This document shows, in pieces, positions 1 to 6,293 of a DNA stretch of 41,693 bases. The DNA comes from a virus: the IMG/VR virus record IMGVR_UViG_3300042505_001242, positions 1 to 41,693 of that record; one strand, written 5' to 3'. Position 1 is the first letter of the stretch; each line of letters begins with the position of its first letter. The notes below the pieces were generated by a model. It was not told where the DNA came from and did no database searches. It was given only the letters and a program-made list of their open reading frames with translations. Both the position numbers and the translations under genes were made by a program.

Positions 1-107
1 CACGATGGCCCCCTCGAAGCGCAGCGGCATCGTCAACGTTTGCAAATGGGCCACCGCGGCATGCATCGCGACATGTGTGCTTTGGTTTGCCGGACGACGA
101 GCAGGGG
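1..107. repeat. Alternative-junction end, copy of 40293-40399
   Basis: These bases are identical to 40293-40399 (identity runs through 109/40401) and are then joined to sequence that matches 41567 onward. The join falls in GCAGGGGCC against GCAGGGCCC. The simplest reading is that the contig begins on the junction of a form lacking 1,167 bp, inside the GP88-like gene. An assembly artefact at a short GC-rich microhomology is the alternative. Confidence 0.8.
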
Positions 108-234
108 CCGAGCACATCCGGCGGGCCCGATGTGCTCGAGCACCGCGGCCGCGGTCGTGCGTCGTGCGTCGTGCGTCGTGCGTCGTGCGTCGTGCGCGAC
201 GACGGAAAAATTCTGTGGTCGAGACTTGCCGACC
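108..234. repeat. Terminal redundancy, copy of 41567-41693
   Basis: The 127 bases are identical to the last 127 bases of the window, so the sequence closes to a circle of about 41,459 bp. An exact 127-base overlap also matches a common de Bruijn k-mer size, so it supports circular or concatemeric DNA but says nothing about physical virion ends. It contains the hairpin GAGCACATC...GATGTGCTC, the palindrome CCGCGGCCGCGG and the 7-bp tandem array. Confidence 0.9.
154..195. repeat. Tandem repeat, six copies of GTCGTGC
   Basis: Six perfect head-to-tail 7-bp units are followed by GCGACGAC, which can pair back to the repeat. The same array is at 41613-41654 because it lies in the terminal overlap. 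There is no spacer structure, so it is not a CRISPR array. Its function is unknown. Confidence 0.9.
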
Positions 235-490
235 GTCCGCCGATCGTGCGCGCACGATCGGCCGCCACCAAATTCCTGCCCTGCGCAGTGTGCGAGCATT
301 CTCCGCGGCCGCGCCTATCGTCGGGGCGGGAGGGGGCTGCCCGGGGTCGGTGCCCGGGTTCTTTGCACCCCCCTTTTGGGCGGGTGTATTATTTTGCAAC
401 ACCCCCCTGTCGGGGGCCCTGTACCCCCCCCTGGATGGGGGGGTACCCCCCCTAGGGGGGGTGAGCGCCCCTTTTTCGGGGCATATAGGG
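235..490. other. Non-coding region with alternating C-tract and G-tract palindromes
   Basis: No convincing gene lies here. Reading frames are open only because the DNA is GC-rich. From about 365 to 470 there is a chain of homopolymeric C and G tracts: C8 at 424-431, G7 at 437-443, TA, C7 at 446-452, TA, G7 at 455-461. Each can pair with its neighbours, as in GGGGGGGTACCCCCCC. A similar array follows the integrase gene (39780-39900). It ends at the iterons, so it may belong to an origin or form a structured transcript. Confidence 0.6.
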
Positions 491-491
491 C

Positions 492-549
492 TGTGGACAA
501 CCAATGGACAACCAATGGACAACCAACAGACAACCAACAGACAACCAAA
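492..549. repeat. Iteron array: five 11-bp direct repeats with a DnaA-like box
   Basis: Units at 495-505, 506-516, 517-527, 528-538 and 539-549 follow RGACAACCAAN with an exact 11-bp period, one helical turn, so the same face of the DNA is presented each time. The first unit is preceded by TGT, making TGTGGACAA (492-500), one mismatch from the complement of the DnaA box TTATCCACA. Placed 37 bp before a strong promoter in a gene-free region, it is a plausible initiator binding site or origin. It could also be a regulator's operator array. Confidence 0.65.
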
Positions 550-585
550 AAAGCATGGCAGAAAACCAGCCACACAACCACCCCA

Positions 586-614
586 TTGACAGGTTATGAT
601 TACCTGCACATAAT
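586..614 (+). promoter_or_regulatory. Sigma-70 type promoter with operator in the spacer
   Basis: TTGACA (586-591), a 17-bp spacer and CATAAT (609-614) form a near-consensus promoter. The spacer and flanks hold an imperfect palindrome, CAGGTTATGATTACCTG (590-606), with CAGGT/ACCTG arms, a likely repressor site. Transcription should start about 620-622, which coincides with the ATG at 622. It drives the left + strand operon. Confidence 0.75.
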
Positions 615-621
615 GCCCAAC

Positions 622-897
622 ATGAAACGCAAAAAGACCACACCGCCACCGCTGGAGATCGATCAGTTGATCCCCCTGCCACGCGCCGCCGAGTTGGCGG
701 ATGTCTCGCAGGGATGGCTCCGTCAACTCGTCGTCGATGGCAAGGTCCGCGGCGTGAGGATCGGACGAAACTACCTCGTCGACTTGGAGTCGGCGAAGGC
801 GTTCACGAGGCACCCCTTCCTGGGCAGGCCCAGGAAGTCGGACGAGTCTCGTGGAGGAGGTTCCGGAGGAGGTACACCAGGAGGTAAGAAGCCATGA
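622..897 (+). CDS. Small helix-turn-helix DNA-binding protein (MerR/excisionase fold)
   Basis: This 91-aa protein has a basic N-terminus, then an HTH of the excisionase/MerR type (LPRAAELADVSQGWLRQL, then VRGVRIGRNYLVD, the usual wing ending in a tyrosine), and a Gly-rich tail. Such proteins bind DNA as repressors, excisionases or small terminase-like proteins. ATG at 622 falls at the predicted transcription start, so the message may be leaderless. ATG at 613 lies inside the -10 box and is less likely. Its stop overlaps the next start (ATGA). As first gene of its operon, with a palindrome in its promoter, it may repress itself. Confidence 0.75.
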   Translation: MKRKKTTPPPLEIDQLIPLPRAAELADVSQGWLRQLVVDGKVRGVRIGRNYLVDLESAKAFTRHPFLGRPRKSDESRGGGSGGGTPGGKKP

Positions 898-1103
898 AGC
901 GATCCCAGAAAAGCATCGACGCCGACGTGATCAAGTTCCGCGAGCGGATGGAGTTCCTCGAGACGGCGTGGGGAGCGAAGACGGAATACGAAGTCGACCT
1001 GTCGACCGGCAAAGCGTGGTTCAAGCTGACCATGCCCGGCTCGAGCACGGCTCTGATCGTGCATGATGTCCGGGCCTGGAATGTTCTTCTTCCATGCCCA
1101 TGA
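894..1103 (+). CDS. Hypothetical small protein
   Basis: A 69-aa protein not recognised as any family. It starts with the ATGA overlap of the HTH gene, and GGAGG plus AGGAGG-like sequences lie just upstream, so it is translationally coupled. It has a charged helical first half (around residues 1-25) and a likely beta-rich second half. It ends just before a second promoter, so the first transcript may be a two-gene unit. Confidence 0.65.
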   Translation: MKRSQKSIDADVIKFRERMEFLETAWGAKTEYEVDLSTGKAWFKLTMPGSSTALIVHDVRAWNVLLPCP

Positions 1104-1114
1104 AATTTTCTTTG

Positions 1115-1143
1115 TTGACTTCTTATGTCGATGTCGATATATT
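1115..1143 (+). promoter_or_regulatory. Sigma-70 type promoter
   Basis: TTGACT (1115-1120), a 17-bp spacer and TATATT (1138-1143) give a strong consensus match in a locally AT-rich stretch. Transcription would begin near 1150 and feed the genes from 1196 on. Confidence 0.75.
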
Positions 1144-1151
1144 GATTGCAA

Positions 1152-1171
1152 CGCGGGGGAGTGACCCCGCG
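1152..1171 (+). other. Leader hairpin
   Basis: CGCGGGG and CCCCGCG form a perfect 7-bp stem with a 6-base loop (GAGTGA) right after the predicted transcription start. It has no U tract, so it is more likely a 5' stabilising or regulatory element than a terminator. Confidence 0.55.
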
Positions 1172-1195
1172 ATCACCAACCAGGAGACCAAGAAC

Positions 1196-1447
1196 ATGAG
1201 CATCACATACACCATCGTCCGCCGTGCCGGCCGGTTCGCTATCGTCCGCGTCATGCCCAGCGGTGACGCCGCCGGCTATGACGTGGTCGCAGACCGCAAC
1301 CGGGAGCAGCGGCACTACCAGATCCACCGTGATCGTGTTCACGTCTCGGCGATCGACGCCGCGTTCAGCGACTCCCGCAAGTATTCCAACCTCGACAATG
1401 CGATCGCCGCGGCCGACGGCTTCGGCCTCGACTTTGAAATCGGCTGA
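1196..1447 (+). CDS. Hypothetical protein, 83 aa
   Basis: First gene after the promoter at 1115, with the ribosome site AGGAG (1182-1186) nine bases before ATG. The protein is not recognised. It looks like a small alpha/beta protein: strands in MSITYTIVRRAGRFAIVRV, a basic middle (DRNREQRHYQIHRDRVHV), then a helix rich in D, A and N. There are no membrane segments or cysteines. It was chosen as real on its ribosome site, promoter and position in the co-directional cluster. Confidence 0.65.
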   Translation: MSITYTIVRRAGRFAIVRVMPSGDAAGYDVVADRNREQRHYQIHRDRVHVSAIDAAFSDSRKYSNLDNAIAAADGFGLDFEIG

Positions 1448-1477
1448 CCCCAAACAACCCCAACCAAGGAGAACCCC

Positions 1478-1681
1478 ATGAACGCTGAATGGTACTGGCT
1501 CGATGGCACACCCTACTGTGCCGAGTGTGTTGAGTGCGGCGGCCCCGCGATCGTGGCCGAGGATGCAACACGCGGCCCCGCCCCGTCGGGCGGTCGGTGT
1601 GCGTGCTGCGGAGAGACCGCCCCTGCCGCCACAGTTCCATACGCTCGCCTTGACGCCACTCCGCGGATTCGCATGGCCTGA
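1478..1681 (+). CDS. Small zinc-ribbon-like protein
   Basis: A 67-aa protein with two cysteine clusters, YCAECVECGG (around residues 13-22) and CACCGET (around 40-46), the pattern of a zinc ribbon. Such small phage proteins often bind nucleic acid or a host enzyme, but nothing here fixes a role. AAGGAG precedes the ATG, and the gene follows the previous one after 30 bp. A terminator-like hairpin lies just downstream. Confidence 0.65.
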   Translation: MNAEWYWLDGTPYCAECVECGGPAIVAEDATRGPAPSGGRCACCGETAPAATVPYARLDATPRIRMA

Positions 1682-1690
1682 CACAGCACA

Positions 1691-1741
1691 GGGTGGGGCC
1701 ACCCGGCCCGCCGACAGCCGCGAAACGGGTGGCGCTTTTTT
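1691..1741 (+). terminator. Intrinsic terminator with a competing hairpin
   Basis: GCCACCCG (1698-1705) pairs with CGGGTGGC (1726-1733), followed by GC and six Ts (1736-1741), a good Rho-independent terminator. The left arm can alternatively pair with GGGTGG just upstream (1691-1696 with 1699-1704). The two folds are mutually exclusive, the layout of an attenuator between two co-directional genes. Confidence 0.7.
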
Positions 1742-1766
1742 CACTTCACAACCAGGAACCCAACCC

Positions 1767-2057
1767 ATGACCACCACCACAACCAAGTATCCCGACTACG
1801 ATCGTGCCGTGTCGCTCGCCGAGCGAATCTCCCACGAGCTACCGACGGGCTGGGGCACCGTGACTGCCGTCGGCACAACCGGCCAGCGCGTGATCATCGG
1901 GCGGGAGTTTTCGCTTGACGACTCGCGGATGCCGGACGAACCCACCGCCGATGAGCTGCGGTCGGTGTGGTCGATCGTCCGCCCCTTCGCCGTCGGAGGC
2001 ATCGAGTTGCGGACGCACGACGCCGGTGCCGACCTGGTGATCGGAGGTGCCGCATGA
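1767..2057 (+). CDS. Hypothetical protein, 96 aa
   Basis: An unrecognised protein with a threonine-rich start, a helix around residues 10-27 and a charged centre (DDSRMPDEPTADELRSVW). The ATG has AGGAA upstream, and the stop overlaps the primase-polymerase start (ATGA), so the two are probably made together. It lies after the terminator-like hairpin, so its expression may depend on read-through. Confidence 0.65.
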   Translation: MTTTTTKYPDYDRAVSLAERISHELPTGWGTVTAVGTTGQRVIIGREFSLDDSRMPDEPTADELRSVWSIVRPFAVGGIELRTHDAGADLVIGGAA

Positions 2058-2548
2058 CCACCGACATCCTCGCCCTCCTCGACTCCGGCTGCCTCATCAT
2101 CCGCGTGGCCCGCCGAGAGAAACGCCCGCTCGGCACCGCATGGCAAACCAAAGCCACCAACAACCCCGACGAGGTGGCCCGCTGGCTCGCCGCCGGCTCC
2201 AACATCGGCATCCTGCTCGGCCCCATGTCGGGCGTCGTCGACGTGGAATACGACACGCCGGAGGGCCGCGACCAGCTCGCCGCCTTCGGCCTGCTCGATA
2301 TCCCAACCCCGACGTGGCGGTCGGCCCGAGGAGAGCACCGGCTTTTTCACTGGGAACCGTGGATGCCGGAGACCGCCGTCATCAAGGCCGACGACCTGGA
2401 GATCCGGCTTGGCGGCCGCGCCGCCCAGTCGGTCCTCCCGCCGTCGATCCATCCGTCCGGATCGAAATACGAATGGACAACCAGCCCGGCAGACGTGGCT
2501 ATCGCCGGCTTCCCGGCCCAGCTCATGGCTCAGGAGTTGTTTCAATGA
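2054..2548 (+). CDS. Minimal bifunctional DNA primase/polymerase N-terminal domain protein
   Basis: A 164-aa protein matching the prim-pol N-terminal domain of archaeo-eukaryotic primases, which make primers and extend DNA. Visible signs are the NPDEVARWLA.GSNIGILLG start, an acidic motif VVDVEYD (residues 61-67; a DxE where DxD is usual), RGEHRLFHW (92-100) and a C-terminal GGRAAQSVLPPSIHPSG (120-136). Relatives are usually fused to a helicase; here the domain stands alone. GGAGGTG precedes ATG 2054. It may prime replication from the neighbouring iterons. The altered metal motif leaves catalysis unproven. Confidence 0.85.
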   Translation: MTTDILALLDSGCLIIRVARREKRPLGTAWQTKATNNPDEVARWLAAGSNIGILLGPMSGVVDVEYDTPEGRDQLAAFGLLDIPTPTWRSARGEHRLFHWEPWMPETAVIKADDLEIRLGGRAAQSVLPPSIHPSGSKYEWTTSPADVAIAGFPAQLMAQELFQ

Positions 2549-2682
2549 CCCGCCCCACCTGGAACGACGCCATCCGCAGCCTACTCCTCGTGAGGATCGG
2601 GCAGGAGTTAGGGACCGACTCCCGGCTGGCCCGGGCCGTCCACGACGCGATCGACGCCGTGCTCGCGATCCTCGGCCAGTGA
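2545..2682 (+). CDS. Hypothetical 45-aa protein
   Basis: Starts with an ATGA overlap on the primase-polymerase stop and encodes a compact, probably all-helical protein (around residues 6-42, VRIGQELGTDSRLARAVHDA). The last 75 bp overlap the 3' end of the convergent - strand gene at 2608-3033, so the two operons meet tail to tail with no terminator visible. The function is unknown. Support comes from coupling only. Confidence 0.5.
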   Translation: MTRPTWNDAIRSLLLVRIGQELGTDSRLARAVHDAIDAVLAILGQ

Positions 2683-3033
2683 TCGTGCCATCGCCCGCAG
2701 CGTCGTCCGCCACTCCGGCGACGGCCACCAGAGATCCAGCAACACCACCCCGATCGCCGACGTGGTGCCGCAGAGGATCGCATCCCACAGCGGGACGGAG
2801 CCTTGCCGGGCTTCCCACTGCTCGCGGACCTGGGCTTGCATCAGCAGCATCGCAAGCCGGACGGATGCGTGATTCCGCCCGCCGTGGGCCGCGGCATCCT
2901 CAAGGTGCGAATGCGGCCAGTGGCGGATAACCAGCCTCGTGAGACCGTCTGCCCGCCAAGCCTTGGCGTAGGTCACCCGCGGCCCCAACCGGTAGCGGAC
3001 ATGCGCCTGCAGTTGGGTGATCGCGTCGTTCAC
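2608..3033 (-). CDS. Hypothetical protein, 141 aa, last gene of the long - strand operon
   Basis: It begins with GTG six bases after the stop of the previous gene. The protein is basic at the N-terminus (RYRLGPRVTYAKAWR), His-rich in the middle, and has one hydrophobic helix (around residues 84-100, LWDAILCGTTSAIGVVLLDL) that could span a membrane. The family is not recognised. Its place after the papain-like protease and small membrane proteins suggests the lysis or late accessory block. The C-terminal 25 codons overlap the convergent gene and could be less constrained. Confidence 0.55.
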   Translation of the reverse strand: MNDAITQLQAHVRYRLGPRVTYAKAWRADGLTRLVIRHWPHSHLEDAAAHGGRNHASVRLAMLLMQAQVREQWEARQGSVPLWDAILCGTTSAIGVVLLDLWWPSPEWRTTLRAMARSLAEDREHGVDRVVDGPGQPGVGP

Positions 3034-3036
3034 TCG

Positions 3037-3246
3037 TCACCGCCGGGGTGGGCAGGATCCGGAGACGCAGGTCGTGCCAGACTTCACCGGCACCGGGGCC
3101 GGCGGCTTCGCCGCCATCTCCTCGAGGATCGACGCCCTGGCGGCCGACACCGCAGCCGCAGCCCGGGCCGGCTCGGTCGCGATCCGGTCGTGGTCCGCCG
3201 ACAGCCAAACCAGCAGTGACACAAGCCAACGCCAGATCATGCTCAT
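3037..3246 (-). CDS. Small membrane-anchored protein with cysteine-containing tail
   Basis: A 69-aa protein with an N-terminal hydrophobic segment (MSMIWRWLVSLLVWLS), an alanine-rich helix (around 18-46), then a proline-rich stretch (KPPAPVPVKS) and two cysteines. The start overlaps the previous stop (ATGA). An anchored helix in a lysis-like block is compatible with an inner-membrane spanin or a small accessory protein, but no signature proves it. Confidence 0.55.
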   Translation of the reverse strand: MSMIWRWLVSLLVWLSADHDRIATEPARAAAAVSAARASILEEMAAKPPAPVPVKSGTTCVSGSCPPRR

Positions 3247-3497
3247 GATGGCTTTACCTCATCGAGTTTTCGCCAGATCGCCATGCACGCGACCGCACCA
3301 ACAACCGACAGCACGAAGCCAGCCGGCCGGTAGTGGTCACCGCTCACCAGCGAACCGGCCAAACCTCCGGCCACCGAACCGACGACACCCACGGCAATGG
3401 TCTGCCAGCGGCTCGACGGCTTCGCCGGCGGCCACAACCATTCGGCCACCGAACCAGCGATCCAGCCAAACACGACCCACAGAATGATCGAGAACAT
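3243..3497 (-). CDS. GlsB/YeaQ/YmgE-like small membrane protein
   Basis: An 84-aa protein with three hydrophobic stretches: FSIILWVVFGWIAGSVAEWL, a glycine-rich VVGSVAGGLAGSLV and FVLSVVGAVACMAIW. This resembles the transglycosylase-associated GlsB/YeaQ family of small stress-linked membrane proteins. ATG 3497 is preferred over an upstream ATG because GGAGGG lies seven bases before it. It overlaps its upstream neighbour by one base (TGATG). In this block it is the best candidate for a holin-like role, which is inference. Confidence 0.65.
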   Translation of the reverse strand: MFSIILWVVFGWIAGSVAEWLWPPAKPSSRWQTIAVGVVGSVAGGLAGSLVSGDHYRPAGFVLSVVGAVACMAIWRKLDEVKPS

Positions 3498-3757
3498 CAC
3501 CAGCCCTCCGCATGACATACGAGTGATCGGTCCCCACAGTGGGCGGCCGCATATTGCTCCTCAACAGGTCGAGGTGCCGGCTCGGCAAAAACAGTCATCC
3601 ACAACCCCAGCTTCGCCAGCCGCGACACGAACTGGAGGAACGGCCGCTGCGGACGCGGACTGAAAGGATTCACTGGGTTGAAGCCGGGCACGCTAGCGGC
3701 CAGATAGCCGGCCACCAAACAGCCGAGACAGGAGAGAATGACGTTGCGCTTTGTCAT
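3497..3757 (-). CDS. Small exported or membrane protein
   Basis: An 86-aa protein with a short basic start and a hydrophobic segment (VILSCLGCLVAGYLAASV, residues 6-23), including two cysteines. A proline-rich linker (FNPVNPFSPRPQRPF) and a second partly hydrophobic stretch around 45-58 follow. It could be a signal-anchored protein. It sits directly downstream of the papain-like protease in the same operon. The family is not recognised. Confidence 0.6.
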   Translation of the reverse strand: MTKRNVILSCLGCLVAGYLAASVPGFNPVNPFSPRPQRPFLQFVSRLAKLGLWMTVFAEPAPRPVEEQYAAAHCGDRSLVCHAEGW

Positions 3758-3765
3758 GACAACAC

Positions 3766-4914
3766 TCAGAGGGCGAGGTGGTGATTTACTGCCGGCATCT
3801 TCGCCGCGTCGGTCGGGGCCGGGGCCGGGGCCGGCTGCAACCAGCCGGCGTGATCGAGGTCGCGATACCGGAAGCCGTCGACCGAACCGATTACGAACGA
3901 ATCGCCCTGGGCGAGGATCGATTCCGCGTCCTGGCGGGAGATCCAGAAGCTCCCATCCGGCTGGTCGGCTGGGTGCTTGCCGCCCCCGACGTAGTTCGAC
4001 CACGAGTTGAGCACCAGCACTCCGTCCCGCGGATTCTTCATCGGCGATGCAGAACCAGCCGCGTTGTTCTTGGCGTACTTCACCGAAACGATGACCATGC
4101 AGTGATTCCAGGTTCCAGCCCGCCGGCAGAACCCATCCGAATCCCGATCGCCGCTGGCGAATCCGACGTTGCTGCAGATTGGCACACACATGCCCGACTC
4201 GATCGCCGATGTCAGCGACTCCCAATCCTCACAGAGAGCCACGGCCCGGGCGGTGTGGTCACGGCCCAGCTTTGCGAGGGACGACGGCACGCCGGCGTTG
4301 CCCCACTGACGCGATCGGTCGATTGAGTAGGTCGTGAGGTCGATGTCGCCGTAGACCTGGCGGTAGAGGATCCCGCCGACCGCCGGATCCTTACACCGCC
4401 CCGAGACCCAGCGGGCGGCAGCACCGCCGTAGGAACCGTCGGAGAACCCGGCGTTGGTCACCGGCGGCATCCTGCCGGCGGTCCTCGAGCCCCCATAGAT
4501 TGGCTCGGTCGCCACGATCAGCGGGCATTCCGCCAGACCGCCAGCGACGTGATCGACACACTGCCCGATGTAGCTGCCCATTGCCCAGCCGAACGACACA
4601 CATGTCCCGGCACTGCCCTGGTTAAGCGGCCCGAACGGCTTGCCGTAGCGCTGCCGGTGGCAGCGGTCGGCGAACCGGTAGAGGTAGGCATCGTGCCCCT
4701 TCGCCCCGGCGATGACCTCGGCCCCCGCCTGGCGGAATAGCGGCTGGTCTAGTTCGCGGAGAAACTCCCGCGTGCCCTCGGCGTCGGGGACATATCCGAA
4801 GTTGGTTTCGACTCGGTCGGCCAGCTTGGAGACGTACCGCGAGACGACGGTCCCGAGTACCGCAGCGAAGATCACGAAAGCGACCGCAGACCACGACCAA
4901 TCACTTCGCCGCAT
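3766..4914 (-). CDS. Membrane-anchored papain-like (C1) cysteine protease
   Basis: A 382-aa protein with an N-terminal membrane segment (WSAVAFVIFAAVLGTVVSRY, residues 8-27). Its domain carries the papain triad in order: NQGSAGTCVSFGWAMG with the active Cys (around residue 106), TWNHCMVIVSV with the His, and VLNSWSNYVGG with the Asn. The oxyanion Gln precedes the Cys. Papain-like enzymes hydrolyse peptide bonds. No classical endolysin was found elsewhere, so this enzyme may serve lysis or cleave a host envelope protein. It overlaps the upstream gene by 14 bp. Confidence 0.85.
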   Translation of the reverse strand: MRRSDWSWSAVAFVIFAAVLGTVVSRYVSKLADRVETNFGYVPDAEGTREFLRELDQPLFRQAGAEVIAGAKGHDAYLYRFADRCHRQRYGKPFGPLNQGSAGTCVSFGWAMGSYIGQCVDHVAGGLAECPLIVATEPIYGGSRTAGRMPPVTNAGFSDGSYGGAAARWVSGRCKDPAVGGILYRQVYGDIDLTTYSIDRSRQWGNAGVPSSLAKLGRDHTARAVALCEDWESLTSAIESGMCVPICSNVGFASGDRDSDGFCRRAGTWNHCMVIVSVKYAKNNAAGSASPMKNPRDGVLVLNSWSNYVGGGKHPADQPDGSFWISRQDAESILAQGDSFVIGSVDGFRYRDLDHAGWLQPAPAPAPTDAAKMPAVNHHLAL

Positions 4915-5455
4915 CGGTTGCCGCCCTCCCTAGATCGCGATATGCGACGACCCAAGCCGTGCGCTGCTCGGCGGTCAGCGGCCCGCCGTCGGTGCCCACG
5001 GCCTCGTCGAGATACTTAGCGATCGCATCGCGGGCGGACGGCTGCCGGTCACCGATCGAAATACCACGGCAGCGCAGGATCCTCGTCCTCTTCCGCAGCT
5101 CGTCGACCGCGACGCCGGTGGAGAGGTAGCCGTCCGGCTTGCCAGATGAAAACTCGATCTCGTCGGCCAGCTCCGAACAGAGGGCACCTATGAGCGATGC
5201 GTCCTCACTGGCTGTCTCCCCCGAAAACAACCCCGCCAGCGACAGCGGACCGGCGTCGGGGGACGGCGTCGGCCCAGGGCCGGGGGACGCCGGCGGCATG
5301 ATCCCGTATGCGATAGCCGCGGCGACCAGCGCGATGCCGGCGTAGTGACGGGGCGTGAGTTTGGCGGCGGCGGCCTTCGCCTTCGCGGCGAATGGCTGAA
5401 GGTGCGGCCAGCCCCAGGCTGCCACCGCTGCGAGGATCAAGAGAGTAGGAATCAT
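4901..5455 (-). CDS. Membrane protein with two N-terminal helices and an outer domain
   Basis: A 184-aa protein with hydrophobic segments at residues 2-15 (IPTLLILAAVAAWG) and around 38-54 (HYAGIALVAAAIAYGIM). A Pro/Gly/Ser linker (PPASPGPGPTPSPDAG) and a soluble, mostly helical C-terminal domain (around 85-180) follow. It overlaps both neighbours (ATGA at its own start). The linker and location next to the papain-like protease suggest an envelope role. The family is not recognised. Confidence 0.65.
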   Translation of the reverse strand: MIPTLLILAAVAAWGWPHLQPFAAKAKAAAAKLTPRHYAGIALVAAAIAYGIMPPASPGPGPTPSPDAGPLSLAGLFSGETASEDASLIGALCSELADEIEFSSGKPDGYLSTGVAVDELRKRTRILRCRGISIGDRQPSARDAIAKYLDEAVGTDGGPLTAEQRTAWVVAYRDLGRAATDAAK

Positions 5456-5826
5456 GCGAGCCTCACGAGTGGCAGGATTTGTTCGACCGCCCCGGACGCG
5501 AGGGCGAGCACCAGGAGCCGGACCGGGCCGCGGGCGAGGCCCCAGATAGGCCAGAGAACCAGCGGCACGCAGCGGTCGGCGAGGGCGTCGAATAGCCGGC
5601 CAACTCCGTCGAGCGCCGATGCCTTTTTCTCCTCGCCCGTCATGCTGGTGACAGCGTCTAGGGCCGCGACCGCTAGGTGGAGGAGAGCGACCAGCAGCTC
5701 ACCGAACTCGGCCCAGGTGAGACCATCGCCAGCCGCCGATCGTGCGGCGCTGATGAAGGCGTCGACCTTCGTGAGCACGCCCCCCGGGGCGGCCTCGGCG
5801 ACAGCGATCGGTGCGTCCGAGATCAC
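5452..5826 (-). CDS. Small, probably membrane-associated protein
   Basis: A 124-aa protein with a GTG start (GTGA overlap with the upstream stop). An amphipathic first half and two moderately hydrophobic stretches near residues 43-60 (ELLVALLHLAVAALDAV) and 86-117 (PLVLWPIWGLARGPVRLL) could be membrane helices. It is linked by overlaps on both sides to tail and envelope genes. It may be part of a holin-like set. Nothing specific is recognised. Confidence 0.55.
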   Translation of the reverse strand: MISDAPIAVAEAAPGGVLTKVDAFISAARSAAGDGLTWAEFGELLVALLHLAVAALDAVTSMTGEEKKASALDGVGRLFDALADRCVPLVLWPIWGLARGPVRLLVLALASGAVEQILPLVRLA

Positions 5827-6293
5827 GAATACGTCCCCACGCCCACCGCGGTCACATCCACGCCGTAGGTGCCGGTCACAGACGTGGCGAAAGCCAGCGT
5901 GCCACCGGTGATGCCGCTGCCGTAGTCGGCGATGTGAAGCTGCCCGCCGACGCCAACCCTCACGCCCGAGATCCCGGGGTGGGTGACGGTGAGAAACCCG
6001 CCGGTCGGGCCGGTCGGCACCTGCACAAGCAGCTCGCGGACGGTCGACACGTTTGCGGTCTGCAGCGTCCCGAGCACCGAGCCGGTGATGCCGGTGGTCG
6101 ACATCGAGAACCCGGCTTGTGTGCCGGTGAGGCTCTTCGATGCGGCGACGTTGGCTTGGTTCACGCCCGTGCCGTTTGAGATCGCACGCGAGGTGCGATC
6201 CTCACCCGAGGCAGAGTAGTCGGCGACCGACTGCGAATCGGAGAGGGACCAGGCGAGGCGGGTAGTGCCGGCAACCGTCAGCGAGGTGGACAT
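5823..6293 (-). CDS. Hypothetical structural (tail?) protein rich in Ser/Thr/Gly/Val
   Basis: A 156-aa protein with composition typical of beta-structured virion proteins: many S, T, G and V, and repeated TG turns (TTGITGSVLGT, ITGGTLAFATSVTGTYG). Near residue 60 is a Thr/Gly-rich region. It lacks cysteines and membrane segments. It follows a small gene with a one-base overlap and precedes the membrane protein block. It may be a minor tail or decoration protein. The TG-rich style is shared with the product of 10346-10684. Confidence 0.55.
   Translation of the reverse strand: MSTSLTVAGTTRLAWSLSDSQSVADYSASGEDRTSRAISNGTGVNQANVAASKSLTGTQAGFSMSTTGITGSVLGTLQTANVSTVRELLVQVPTGPTGGFLTVTHPGISGVRVGVGGQLHIADYGSGITGGTLAFATSVTGTYGVDVTAVGVGTYS

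Noticed and set aside
154-195. Short tandem repeat as a possible CRISPR array
   Set aside because: Units are 7 bp and adjacent with no unique spacers, and there are no cas genes.
5-589. Several long open frames in the first 600 bases
   Set aside because: They run through tandem repeats, C/G tracts and iterons, have low-complexity translations and no ribosome site. The region is non-coding.
803-1786. Antisense frame of 327 aa opposite the left operon
   Set aside because: It crosses two promoters, a terminator and three well-supported genes, and its translation is low-complexity.
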